Below are positions 20,355-28,448 of a DNA stretch of 64,000 nucleotides, piece by piece. Each line of letters starts with the position of its first letter. Within the stretch, counting starts at the first letter, position 1. Position numbers and translations under genes: made by a program. The notes beneath the pieces are model-generated. The model was not told the DNA's origin, ran no database searches, and saw only the letters and a program-made list of their open reading frames with translations. The DNA comes from RPQJ01 sp963777725. GTDB lineage: Bacteria > Pseudomonadota > Gammaproteobacteria > Steroidobacterales > Steroidobacteraceae. Location: contig CAVZRR010000002.1 in NCBI GenBank assembly GCA_963777725.1, forward strand, positions 207,641-271,640, written 5' to 3'.

Positions 20355-22315
20355 TCCAGTACGCGACCCTGACCGAGATGCTCGACGCCCGCAGCCGCGG
20401 ATCCGGTGCCATCGGCTATCTCGAAGGCGAAGGCGTGCAGAAGAACCTGGCCTTGTCGGACCTGCGACGGCGCGCGCTCGGCATCCTGCGTCACCTGCAG
20501 CGCATCGGCGCGCAGCCCGGCGACCGGCTGATCCTGCACGTGGCGAGCAACGAGCAGTTCATCGACGCGTACTGGGCCTGCCTGTACGGCGGCATCATCC
20601 CGGTTCCGGTCGCCGTCGGCATCAGCGACGAGCACAAGCAGAAGCTGCTGCGGATCGCGAAACAACTCGGCAATCCGCTGCTCTACACCGATCGCAAGCT
20701 GCGCGAGCGGCTCGCGACGTTCGCGGCGACCCAGGGCGAGCCCGAGGCCTGGACGGCGCTGAAACCGCGCACGTTCCTGATCGACCAGCTCGACGACATC
20801 TCGCGCGAGGGTCTGCCGGCCCGCATCACCGCCGACCAGACGGCATTCATCCAGTTCTCGTCCGGGTCGACCAGCGAGCCGAAGGGCGTCGTGCTGACCC
20901 ACGGCAACATCCTCGCCAACTGCGAGGGCGCCCGCCAAGGGGCCCGGTTCAGCGAGCAGGACATCTCGCTCAGCTGGATGCCGCTGACGCACGACATGGG
21001 CCTGATCGGCTTCCACCTGATGATGATGTACTCGGGGGTCCGGCAGTTCCTGATGCCCACTGACCTGTTCGTCCGCCGCGCTCTGCTGTGGATGAAGTTC
21101 GCCGCCGAAAAGCGTGTCACGCTCAGCTGCTCGCCGAATTTCGGCTACCGGCACTTCCTGCGCGCGCTCGGCGACCAGACGCTCGAGGGCATGGACCTGT
21201 CGTCGCTACGGATCATCTTCAACGGCGCGGAGCCGATCTCGGTGGAGCTCGCCGGCGAGTTCCTCGACCGCATGGCGCCCTACGGGCTCAGGCGCAGCGC
21301 GATGTTCCCCGTGTACGGGTTGGCGGAAGCTTCGCTTGCGGCGATCTTCCCCGAACCCGGTACGGAGTATCGCTACATCACCGTGGATCGCCGCTCGCTC
21401 GGCCTCGGCTCCGCGGCGCGCTTCGTGGCCGCCGACGACCCGGACGTGCTCGAGATCATGTGCGAGGGGAAGCCAATTCCGTACATCAGCGTCAAGCTGG
21501 TGGACGACGACGGCACCGAGGTCGCGCCCGGGCACGTCGGTCACCTGCTGATCCGCGGGGACAACGTGACCCGCGGCTACTACGAGAACCCGGAAGCCAA
21601 CGCTGCTTCGATCACGCCGGACGGCTGGCTGAACACCGGCGACCTGGCGCTGCTGCACGAGGGCGAGTTCTACATCACCGGCCGATCGAAGGAGATCATC
21701 TTCGTCAACGGCCAGAACTATTACCCGTACGACCTCGAGTCGGTGGTCCAGGCGGAACCCGGTCTCGGCCACGGCAAGGTGATCGCCGCCGGAGTGCGCA
21801 GCCACGGCTCGGCGACGGACGACCTCGTGCTGTTCGTGCAGCACCGCGGTTCGATGCAGGATTTCCTGCCGCTCGCCGCGCGCGCGATCCACCTCGTCAA
21901 CGAGCACGCGGGGGTCGAGGTGGCGCGCGTGGTCCCGGTGCAGCGCATTCCGAAGACGACGAGCGGCAAGCTGCAGCGCACGGCGCTGGCGCAGGCCTAC
22001 GAGAACGGCGAGTTTGCGGCTGAGATCGCGGAGTTCGACGCCGCCTGGGCCGCTGCGCACGGCGCCGGCCGCGCTGCGGCAGGCATGATCGAGCAGCAGA
22101 TCAAGGCGATCGTCGACGACACGTTGCCGGGCAAGCACGTGGACGTCGACGACAACCTGTTCGAGGTCGGCGCGAGTTCACTGACGCTGATCCAGATCCA
22201 CGAGAAGATCGACGAGCTGTTCCCCGGCAAGGTGGACCTGACCGACCTGTTCGATTTCCCGACCGTGAGCCAGTTGGCGAAGCACCTGGAGCAAAAGTTA
22301 GGGGATAGGGGATAG
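20351..22315 (+). CDS. Fatty-acyl-AMP ligase with C-terminal acyl carrier domain
   Basis: A 654-residue protein that activates a fatty acid as its adenylate and can load it on its own carrier domain. The ligase part (about 1-555) has the A3 loop FSSGSTSEPKGVVLTHGN, the A5 region YGLAEASLA, the TGD motif in GWLNTGDLA and the A10 lysine in PKTTSGKLQR. The carrier part (about 575-650) has the phosphopantetheine serine in FEVGASSLTLIQ. FAAL-type architecture suggests transfer to a carrier, not to CoA. It starts inside the P450 stop. Its final residues GDRG and the stop codon are encoded by a heptamer repeat (see 22300-22398). Confidence 0.93.
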   Translation: MIQYATLTEMLDARSRGSGAIGYLEGEGVQKNLALSDLRRRALGILRHLQRIGAQPGDRLILHVASNEQFIDAYWACLYGGIIPVPVAVGISDEHKQKLLRIAKQLGNPLLYTDRKLRERLATFAATQGEPEAWTALKPRTFLIDQLDDISREGLPARITADQTAFIQFSSGSTSEPKGVVLTHGNILANCEGARQGARFSEQDISLSWMPLTHDMGLIGFHLMMMYSGVRQFLMPTDLFVRRALLWMKFAAEKRVTLSCSPNFGYRHFLRALGDQTLEGMDLSSLRIIFNGAEPISVELAGEFLDRMAPYGLRRSAMFPVYGLAEASLAAIFPEPGTEYRYITVDRRSLGLGSAARFVAADDPDVLEIMCEGKPIPYISVKLVDDDGTEVAPGHVGHLLIRGDNVTRGYYENPEANAASITPDGWLNTGDLALLHEGEFYITGRSKEIIFVNGQNYYPYDLESVVQAEPGLGHGKVIAAGVRSHGSATDDLVLFVQHRGSMQDFLPLAARAIHLVNEHAGVEVARVVPVQRIPKTTSGKLQRTALAQAYENGEFAAEIAEFDAAWAAAHGAGRAAAGMIEQQIKAIVDDTLPGKHVDVDDNLFEVGASSLTLIQIHEKIDELFPGKVDLTDLFDFPTVSQLAKHLEQKLGDRG

Positions 22316-22398
22316 GGGATGGGGGATAGTCGGAGGTGGCTGCCGAACGGTCGGCGGAACCCTCTTCACTATCCCCCATCCCCTATCCCCTATCCCCT
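22300..22398. repeat. Inverted heptamer-repeat pair between convergent genes
   Basis: Arms 22300-22329 and 22369-22398 are exact 30-base reverse complements built of GGGGATA-type heptamers; the spacer is 39 bases. The left arm provides the last codons and TAG of the acyl-AMP ligase gene. The right arm provides the same GDRG ending and TAG of the convergent acyltransferase gene. The RNA hairpin could terminate both transcripts. Confidence 0.85.
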
Positions 22399-23216
22399 TC
22401 CCTCCGCAGTTTCCACCTCCGGTGCGACCACCACCACCCCGCCGGGTCGTTCCGGATCCAGGCCTCGAGCGCGCGGGCGTAGCGTGCCGTCAACTCGCCG
22501 TTCGGCAACTTCTCGCCCGCGACGTTGAGCGGCTCGAACTCCAGTTCGTAGCGGCCGCGCTCCAGGCGGCGCATCCGCACGATGCAGGCCGGCGATCGCA
22601 GCGCGCGCGCCAGCAGTTCCGGGCCCATGAAGAACGCCGTGTCCTGGCCGAGAAACTCCATCCAGTGCTTCTCCGGGCTGGTGCGCGGCACCTGGTCAGC
22701 CAGGAAGCCGATCGCCGCGGCATCGCGGAAGCGGGCGAGTTCCTGCAGCAACGACTTCGCCGCGATCATCCGGGCGCCGAATCGCGATCGCATCCCGAGG
22801 AACCACGCGTCGACACGCGCGTTGCTGATCGGCTTGTAGAGGCTGACCATGCGCTCGCCGAGTTCGAGCGACACGCGCTGCGCCATCCATTCGAAGTTGC
22901 CGTGATGGGCACCGACGAGGATCAGCGGGCGCGGCGCGGCGGCGCTCGCCAGCACCTCGGGATTGGCCAGCGTGACGCGCTCGCGCAGCTCGTCTGCGCC
23001 GATCCGCGACGCGTACAGCACCTCGGCCGCCAGTTCGCCCTGCCTGCGGATGAACTCGCGCTCGATCTCCCTGAGGCGGGCGACCGGCAGCGCTGGAAAC
23101 GAACGCGCCAGGTTGCCGCGAATGACGTTGCGGCGTAAGCCAAGCAGGCGATGGGCGACCCACGCGACGACCCGGGCCACGCCGTAGTAGGCACGCAGCC
23201 GCAGGCCGTCAGTCAT
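22383..23216 (-). CDS. LpxL/HtrB-like lipid A acyltransferase family protein (1)
   Basis: A 277-residue inner-membrane acyltransferase of the LpxL/LpxM family, which adds secondary acyl chains to lipid A from acyl-ACP. The HX4E catalytic motif is in GAHHGNFEWM (near residue 103), and the later LADQVPRTSPEKHWMEFLG block is the family's second conserved region. The C-terminal WWWSHRRWKLR is typical. The start ATG at 23216 overlaps the end of the neighbouring paralogue by eight bases, so the pair forms an operon. The C-terminal GDRG and stop come from the heptamer repeat. It may act on lipid A or on another acceptor such as ornithine or a glycolipid. Confidence 0.88.
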   Translation of the reverse strand: MTDGLRLRAYYGVARVVAWVAHRLLGLRRNVIRGNLARSFPALPVARLREIEREFIRRQGELAAEVLYASRIGADELRERVTLANPEVLASAAAPRPLILVGAHHGNFEWMAQRVSLELGERMVSLYKPISNARVDAWFLGMRSRFGARMIAAKSLLQELARFRDAAAIGFLADQVPRTSPEKHWMEFLGQDTAFFMGPELLARALRSPACIVRMRRLERGRYELEFEPLNVAGEKLPNGELTARYARALEAWIRNDPAGWWWSHRRWKLRREGDRG

Positions 23217-24055
23217 ACAGCCTCTTCGGTCGCTTCCACCGGTTGTAGGCCCAGAAATACTGCGCCGGGTACGCCATCACCTGCTGCTCGAGTGCGTGCA
23301 CGTAAGCCCGCAGGACGCGGTCCGGATCGGGCCGCTCGCCGGGGGCCAGCAGCGGCACGAAGCGCGCGACGTAGCGCCCTCGCCCATCCGGTCGCACGGC
23401 GATGAAAAACGGCTCGTAGCCCATCTTGGCGCTGATCCAGCCCGGCCCGCAGTAGAACGCCGTGTCGAGCCCGAAGAACGGCAACCAGCACTGTTGCTCG
23501 CTGCGCGCGGGCGGCGACTGGTCGGCCAGCATCGCGAGCAGCCGGACCCGGCCGCGCTGCGCGATCAGGTGCTGCACGAGGTCGTTGGCCGGGATCATCG
23601 TCGCGCCGAAGCGGCTGCGGATGGCCTGGATCTCGGCGTCCGCGCGCGCAGAACTCGCGGGCTTGTAGGCCGCGACCAGCGGCTCGTCGAACGCCGTCGA
23701 GCAACGCAGCAGCAGCCATTCCCAGTTGCAGTGGTGCGCGGCGATCAGCATCACCCGCCGGTTCGCACGCAGCGCCTCGAGGATCAGTTCCGGGTTCTCG
23801 AAACGCATCCGCTGCTCGAGGCTGCGAGGCGAGATCCGCGGGCCATGGGCGAATTCGGCCGCGAGCCGTCCCAGCGAGACGTAGAACTGTTGCAGCGTCC
23901 GGTGCCGGGCCTCCTCTCCCAGTTCGGGCAGGCAGCGCGCCAGCCCTTGCTCGACGAGGTCGCGACGCCAGCCGATGACGCGCAGCACCCAGGCCACGAA
24001 GCGCGAAGAACGCGTAGAGCAGCGGCAGCGGCAGGAGGGCCAGAACGCGAAGCAT
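23209..24055 (-). CDS. LpxL/HtrB-like lipid A acyltransferase family protein (2), frameshifted here
   Basis: Paralogue of the adjacent acyltransferase, about 281 residues when corrected. The HX4E motif is in AAHHCNWEWLL, followed by LADQSPPARSEQQCWLPFFG and the C-terminal FWAYNRWKRPKRLYD. The N-terminal segment MLRVLALLPLPLLYAFFA starts at the ATG at 24055, but it continues in another frame from AWVLRVIGWRRDLVEQG. One extra base near 24000-24001 (GCGCTTCG) restores the expected continuous helix. Without this correction the protein would start at 23997 and lose its membrane anchor. Likely cotranscribed with paralogue 1. Confidence 0.87.
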
Positions 24056-24096
24056 GCGCTCGAACGGGCTCTAGGAAGGAATGTCGAGCGCGAAAC

Positions 24097-24172
24097 TGGT
24101 GCCGGAGGAGGGACTCGAACCCCCGACCCATCGCTTACGAAGCGATTGCTCTACCAACTGAGCTACTCCGGC
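24097..24172 (-). tRNA. tRNA-Thr (CGT)
   Basis: A complete cloverleaf on the minus strand, 76 bases with an encoded CCA end. The acceptor stem is GCCGGAG/CTCCGGC, the T loop reads TTCGAGTC, and the anticodon arm ATCGC-TTCGTAA-GCGAT places anticodon CGT at 24137-24139. Confidence 0.97.
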
Positions 24173-24213
24173 GGGGGCGCGCAGTATACGGACTCGGCCC
24201 CGCCCCGTGAAGC

Positions 24214-24645
24214 TCAACCCTTGCGCCGCACCCGGATGACCACGTCGACGCTCTCGATCTCCGTGCCGGGCGGCAACTCGGGCAACCGGGCGAACGAGAG
24301 ATCCTCGGGCCGGATGTCGATCATCTCGCCCGTATCGACGTTCTGGAAATGGTGGTGCGGCGCCATCGTCGAGTCGTAGACGCAGCGCTCGGGATCGGCG
24401 TGGATCTCGCGCGCCAACCCTTCCCCGACGAACAGGTTGAGCGTGTTGTAGACCGTGGCCTTGGAAACGTGGCCGGCCGCGCCCTCGCGCACGGACGCGA
24501 GGATCTGCTCCGCCGTGAGGTGCCGCGGGGCGGTCAGCAGGATCTCGGCGACGCGCAGCCGCTGCGCGGTCGGGCGGATGCCATGCTGCTCGAGGATCAG
24601 CCGGGCGCGGTCCGCCGCGGCGTCGGGGCCGGGGATTGTTGACAT
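24214..24645 (-). CDS. Fur-family regulator, Irr-like
   Basis: A 143-residue metal-responsive repressor of the Fur superfamily. The winged helix covers about residues 15-85, with the recognition region VSKATVYNTLNLF. The dimerisation half holds a triple histidine in APHHHFQNVDTGEMIDI (residues 97-99). The two CXXC pairs that bind structural zinc in Fur and Zur are absent; the only cysteine is C88. This pattern matches Irr, which responds to heme or iron in Alphaproteobacteria, so an iron role is likely. A TATAAT box sits eight bases before the ATG, so the transcript may have almost no leader. The tRNA-Thr gene lies just downstream. Confidence 0.85.
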   Translation of the reverse strand: MSTIPGPDAAADRARLILEQHGIRPTAQRLRVAEILLTAPRHLTAEQILASVREGAAGHVSKATVYNTLNLFVGEGLAREIHADPERCVYDSTMAPHHHFQNVDTGEMIDIRPEDLSFARLPELPPGTEIESVDVVIRVRRKG

Positions 24646-24653
24646 GGGCCCGA

Positions 24654-24682
24654 ATTATACGTCCGCGGCGGCCGGCAGCCAG
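24654..24682 (-). promoter_or_regulatory. Predicted promoter of the Irr-like gene
   Basis: On the minus strand CTGGCT (24682-24677), a 17-base spacer and a perfect TATAAT (24659-24654) are followed by only eight bases before the ATG. Transcription would start at or next to the start codon. Confidence 0.5.
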
Positions 24683-24774
24683 CATTTCTGCGCGGATCGG
24701 TGCGAAACGAGCGATGACGGCACGACGGACGCGCCCTACCCTCGCAACCCCAGGGACTGGAAAGGAGACGTGCC

Positions 24775-25306
24775 ATGGATCGGCACCGGGGCCACACGCT
24801 GCCCGAACTCGTCTTCACGGCGGCGATTGCCATCGGCCTGCTCGGCTGGGGCGTTCCCACCTTCCGCGATGCCCAGCTCAACGCCTCCCGGACCCGCGAG
24901 GTGAACCAGTTCATCCAGGCCGTCTTCCTCGCCCGCAGCGAGGCGATCAAGCGCAACGGCGTCGTGAGCCTGTGCCCGAGCCTCGATGGTGACCGCTGCG
25001 CCGACGCCGGCACCGCCTGGAGCCGCGGCTGGATCGTGTTCGTGAACTCCGACCGCGACTCGCCGGCCGTCCGCGACGACAGGGGAGGAACTGCTCCGCG
25101 TCTACCCGCAATGGCCACACGGCGCCGTCAATGCCAATCGCGGCACACTCTCCTTCCGGCCCTTTGGCCAGATGGGGGTGACGGCCACGTTCACCTTCTG
25201 CGACGATCGCGGCTCGCCAGCCGCGCGGGCGGTCATCATCAGCCAGACCGGGCGGCCCCGCGTGTCGGACCGCAGCGCGGCGAACACCCCGCTCGCCTGC
25301 ATTTAG
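24775..25306 (+). CDS. fimT: FimT/GspH-type minor pseudopilin (frameshifted here)
   Basis: First gene of the minor pilin set, about 176 residues when corrected. It has a type III signal: a short basic leader, cleavage after glycine in HRGHTLPELVF, and a hydrophobic helix. The GspH-like globular part follows (FLARSEAIKRNGVVSLCPS). The frame breaks at 25082-25085, a run of four G where three would keep frame. After that the frame continues EELLRVYPQWPHGAVN and FCDDRGSPAARAVIIS, a typical GspH end, to a TAG at 25304. A strong AAGGAG precedes the ATG. Assigned FimT rather than FimU by position only. Confidence 0.82.
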
Positions 25307-25396
25307 TCAAATGGCGCGGCCGCTCGTCGCCGCCCGCCGCCCGCTCGTCGGAATGTCGCTGGACCGCTTGCGGGCCGACCTATGCTCCATCCCGAC

Positions 25397-25996
25397 ATGA
25401 AAGCGAACAACGCCGGTTTCACGCTCCTCGAACTCATGGTCGCCATCACCGTGCTGGCGTTGCTGCTCGGCATCGGCGTGCCGGGCTTCCGGGACTTCGT
25501 CCGCAACAGCCGGATGACCGCGGCCACGAACGACATCGTCACCGATTTCAGCATTGCGCGCTCCGAGGCCGTCAAGCGCCGCGTACCGGTCACGCTCTGC
25601 AAGTCGCAGAACCTGACGGCCTGCGACACGGCTGCCGCCGGGGCTTTCCGCACCTGGATCATGTTCGTCGATGATGCAGACCCGGCCGTGGCGGCAGGCA
25701 CCGACGGCGACGGCGTGGTCGATGCCGGCGAGGTGATCCTGCGGCAACGGACGATCGCGGACACGATCACCGTCACGACGAATGCGAACGCACGGCGGGT
25801 GACGTTCCTGCCCACCGGTTACCCGAACGCCAACGCCGCGGGTAACGTCACCGATTTCAGGCTTTGCGACGACCGCGGCAACGAGATCAGCGTGGGCGGC
25901 AATTCCGCAGCCCGCGCCGTCCGGATCCTGCCGACCGGGCGACCGGTTGCGGTTCGTGACAAGGCCACCATCACGACGCTGGGAGGCTGCCCGTGA
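25397..25996 (+). CDS. fimU: FimU/GspH-type minor pilin
   Basis: A 199-residue minor pilin that primes type IV pilus assembly at the inner membrane. The prepilin peptidase site is NNAG|FTLLELM, followed by a hydrophobic helix to about residue 30. The globular GspH-like domain includes DFSIARSEAVKRRVPVTLC and the family ending FRLCDDRGNEISVGG. The ATG at 25397 gives a six-residue leader; an upstream ATG at 25382 would add five. The stop overlaps the PilV start (GTGA). In Pseudomonas this position is held by FimU. Confidence 0.87.
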   Translation: MKANNAGFTLLELMVAITVLALLLGIGVPGFRDFVRNSRMTAATNDIVTDFSIARSEAVKRRVPVTLCKSQNLTACDTAAAGAFRTWIMFVDDADPAVAAGTDGDGVVDAGEVILRQRTIADTITVTTNANARRVTFLPTGYPNANAAGNVTDFRLCDDRGNEISVGGNSAARAVRILPTGRPVAVRDKATITTLGGCP

Positions 25997-26454
25997 GATC
26001 GCTGCACAAGAGTGGCCCCCGCCAGGCCCGGCGCCGCCAGCGTGGCTTCACGCTCGTCGAGGCGCTGGTCGCGCTGCTGGTGCTCTCGGTCGGCCTGCTC
26101 GGCATCGCGGCTCTGTATGTCGAGACGCTGCGGGCCAGCCGCATGTCGCTCTATCGAACCCAGGCCGTGAATTTCGCCACCGACCTGGCGGACCGGATGC
26201 GCGCCAATCGGCTGCCAGCCACTGCCTACAACTGCGGTAGCCCCTGCGTGGCGGCGAACGGCGGCAATCCCGTGGCGATCGCCGACTTGACCGACTGGAT
26301 GGGCCGGATCGGCACGGCATTGCCCGGGGGCACGGCCAACGTGACCTTCGTGGCGGGCACGGCGACGACGCCCGATGCCTACCTGATCGAAGTGGAGTGG
26401 ACGGAAGTCGAGCAGGCCACCCCCGTCGACTTCCAGCTGCGCGTCGAGATCTGA
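25993..26454 (+). CDS. pilV: Type IV pilus minor pilin PilV
   Basis: A 153-residue minor pilin. The basic leader ends in RRQRG|FTLVEALVALLVLS, the PilV form of the class III signal. The segment SVGLLGIAALYVETLRASR is characteristic of PilV. The GTG start overlaps the fimU stop. Together with FimU, PilW, PilX and PilY1 it forms the tip complex that initiates pilus fibres. Confidence 0.93.
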   Translation: MRSLHKSGPRQARRRQRGFTLVEALVALLVLSVGLLGIAALYVETLRASRMSLYRTQAVNFATDLADRMRANRLPATAYNCGSPCVAANGGNPVAIADLTDWMGRIGTALPGGTANVTFVAGTATTPDAYLIEVEWTEVEQATPVDFQLRVEI

Positions 26455-26464
26455 GGAGCCCAAC

Positions 26465-27481
26465 GTGACCACCGGCATGACGGAAATGCGGCAGCAGCGA
26501 GGCGTCGGCCTGATCGAGCTGATGGTCGCCATGTTGATCGGGCTGTTCCTGATCTTGGGCGCGGTGACGGTCTTCAACCAGAGCCGCAACACCTATCGCG
26601 CCTCCGAGGGCGTCGCGCGGCTGCAGGAGACTGCCCGACTCGCGATGGACGTGATCGAGTCGGACATCCGCATGGCCAATTACTGGGGCATGAACAACCG
26701 GGCCGAATACATCGTCAACCGGGCCGGCCCGTCGCAGCCGCCGCCGGCGGAATTCAATGCCCAGCAGCAGACCAACGTGTCGCTCTGCGGCACCGCCGCG
26801 AGCAACTGGGTCATCAACCTCGACGAGTACCTCGGCGGCTCGAACAACAGTTACGGCCTGCAGTGCGCCGCGTCGAATTACCAGGGCGGCAGCGACGTGG
26901 TCGTGATCCGGCGCGCGAACGAGGCCCGGCCGGCGGCGCTCGATCCGAACCGGGTCTACCTGCAGACGAGCCGCATCCAGGGAACGCTGTTCGTCCCGAA
27001 CGCCGCCTGCACGCTGCCGACGAACCCGACCTGCATCCCCGCCGCGTACCTGCCGCCCGCGTCGGAGTCGCGCGAGCTCGAAGCGCGCGCGTACTACGTG
27101 TCGTCGCAGTCCACGTTGCGCAACGACGTGCCGTCGCTGCGCCGCAAGCGATTCGCTAACGTGAACACGGCCGTCGCGGGGGACGCCATCCTCGACGAGG
27201 AAATCGTCTCCGGCGTCGAGGACCTGCAGGTGCGCCTCGGCGTCGACACCAACGGCGACTCCAACATCGACCAGTACGTCAACCCGGGCGGCGTGCCCGG
27301 CAACGCGGCGGTCGTTTCGGTCACGATCTGGCTGCGGGTCCGCGCCGAGGACCGGGACTTCGGCCACCGGGACCAGACGGCCTACCAGTACGCGGACATG
27401 GCGGCGGCGTTCACGCCGAACGACAACTACCGCCGCATCCTGGTCTCGAAGACCATCCACATCCGGAATTCGCGCATATGA
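26465..27481 (+). CDS. pilW: Type IV pilus minor pilin PilW
   Basis: A 338-residue minor pilin. The processing site is QRG|VGLIELMVAMLIGLFLILG; valine at +1 and isoleucine in place of TL are usual for PilW. The following YRASEGVARLQETARLAMDV is typical of the family's extended helix. The C-terminal domain includes VSVTIWLRVRAED. The GTG start has GAGGAG a few bases upstream, and the end overlaps pilX (ATGA). Confidence 0.93.
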   Translation: MTTGMTEMRQQRGVGLIELMVAMLIGLFLILGAVTVFNQSRNTYRASEGVARLQETARLAMDVIESDIRMANYWGMNNRAEYIVNRAGPSQPPPAEFNAQQQTNVSLCGTAASNWVINLDEYLGGSNNSYGLQCAASNYQGGSDVVVIRRANEARPAALDPNRVYLQTSRIQGTLFVPNAACTLPTNPTCIPAAYLPPASESRELEARAYYVSSQSTLRNDVPSLRRKRFANVNTAVAGDAILDEEIVSGVEDLQVRLGVDTNGDSNIDQYVNPGGVPGNAAVVSVTIWLRVRAEDRDFGHRDQTAYQYADMAAAFTPNDNYRRILVSKTIHIRNSRI

Positions 27482-28008
27482 GCCGCCGCATCGACATCGT
27501 CGCGCCGCAGATCGGGCCCGCCCGCCAGCAGGGCGCCGCCCTCGTCGTCGGCCTGATCCTGCTGCTCGTCCTGACGTTGCTCGCGATCTCGGGCATGACC
27601 ACCGCGTCACTCGAACTGCAGATGGCTGGCAACGAGCAGTACCAGGAGCGTGCGTTCCAGGCGGCCGACGCCGGGATCGAGCAGGCGATGGCCACGGGCG
27701 TGTTCAACACCAACGCGCAGGTGGGCGCCTACAACAACGTGGCGGCGATCAACCCGGTCGCGGATCGTGGCACCGGGCAACAGATCGTGAACTGCCCCGA
27801 TGCAGGGGCCGCCGATGGCCAGCAGTGCGAGTACTTCATGCGTTTCGACCTGCAGGCGGGCCAGACGGCCGTGCCAGGCGGCGGCTACAGCATCGGCACG
27901 GGTTTCGAGGCCTATCACTTCATCATCGACAGCTACGGTGTCGCGGATCGCGGCGCCATGTCCGAGCACCGCCAGAGCTTTTACATCGTCGGACCGGGCG
28001 GCACCTGA
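27478..28008 (+). CDS. pilX: Type IV pilus assembly protein PilX
   Basis: A 176-residue PilX-type minor pilin. The N terminus RQQGAALVVGLILLLVLTLLAISGM is a variant pilin helix, followed by the family's ASLELQMAGNEQYQERAFQAADAG region. Start ATG overlaps the pilW stop. PilX interacts with PilY1 in other species, and its gene is upstream of pilY1 here with one small gene between. Confidence 0.93.
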   Translation: MSRRIDIVAPQIGPARQQGAALVVGLILLLVLTLLAISGMTTASLELQMAGNEQYQERAFQAADAGIEQAMATGVFNTNAQVGAYNNVAAINPVADRGTGQQIVNCPDAGAADGQQCEYFMRFDLQAGQTAVPGGGYSIGTGFEAYHFIIDSYGVADRGAMSEHRQSFYIVGPGGT

Positions 28009-28035
28009 GCCGCGCGACGCCGAGGGGAGATGCAC

Positions 28036-28395
28036 ATGAACCGAATTTCATCAGTCGCCGCCGTCATCGCGCTCGCATTCACTGCGACGGCCGCCAGCGC
28101 CGCGCCGTTCGGCGCCCTGGACGAGTGCCTCGAGGTCGGCATCGAACTGTCCAGCCTGCCCGGCAGCGTGCCAGGCCAGCTGGCCGTCACGCCTTGCGCC
28201 GATTGCGCGCCGGTATTGCTGAATCTCGACCGGAACACCGGCTTCTACGTGGGCGAGCACGCCGTCTCGCTGGCCTTGCTCCGGCAGTACGCTCAGCGCG
28301 CCGGCCGCGAGACCCGTGCCTGCCACGACAAGGAGGGCAATGTGACCCGCCTCATCGTGACCGGCACGCTCGACGCCGCAGACCGCAATCCGTGA
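28036..28395 (+). CDS. Small secreted cysteine-containing protein of unknown function
   Basis: A 119-residue protein I do not recognise. A clear Sec signal peptide (SVAAVIALAFTATAASA) is followed by a mature domain of about 97 residues with four cysteines: DECLEV, a CXXC pair in TPCADCAPV, and RACHDKEG. The ATG at 28036 is six bases from a GAGGGGAG site; the ATG at 28030 is too close to it. It sits inside the minor pilin operon between pilX and pilY1, a position usually empty in the loci I know. Its even cysteine count fits disulfides. It may be a periplasmic partner of PilY1 or PilX, but that is inference. Confidence 0.75.
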   Translation: MNRISSVAAVIALAFTATAASAAPFGALDECLEVGIELSSLPGSVPGQLAVTPCADCAPVLLNLDRNTGFYVGEHAVSLALLRQYAQRAGRETRACHDKEGNVTRLIVTGTLDAADRNP

Positions 28396-28448
28396 ACCCC
28401 GCGCATCGAACGATGGCGCAGGCAACCGCACAGGACCAGGGTGATCGC

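Noticed and set aside
22300..22398. CRISPR array or telomere-like sequence
   Set aside because: The units are seven bases with no spacers and form one inverted pair; there are no cas genes.
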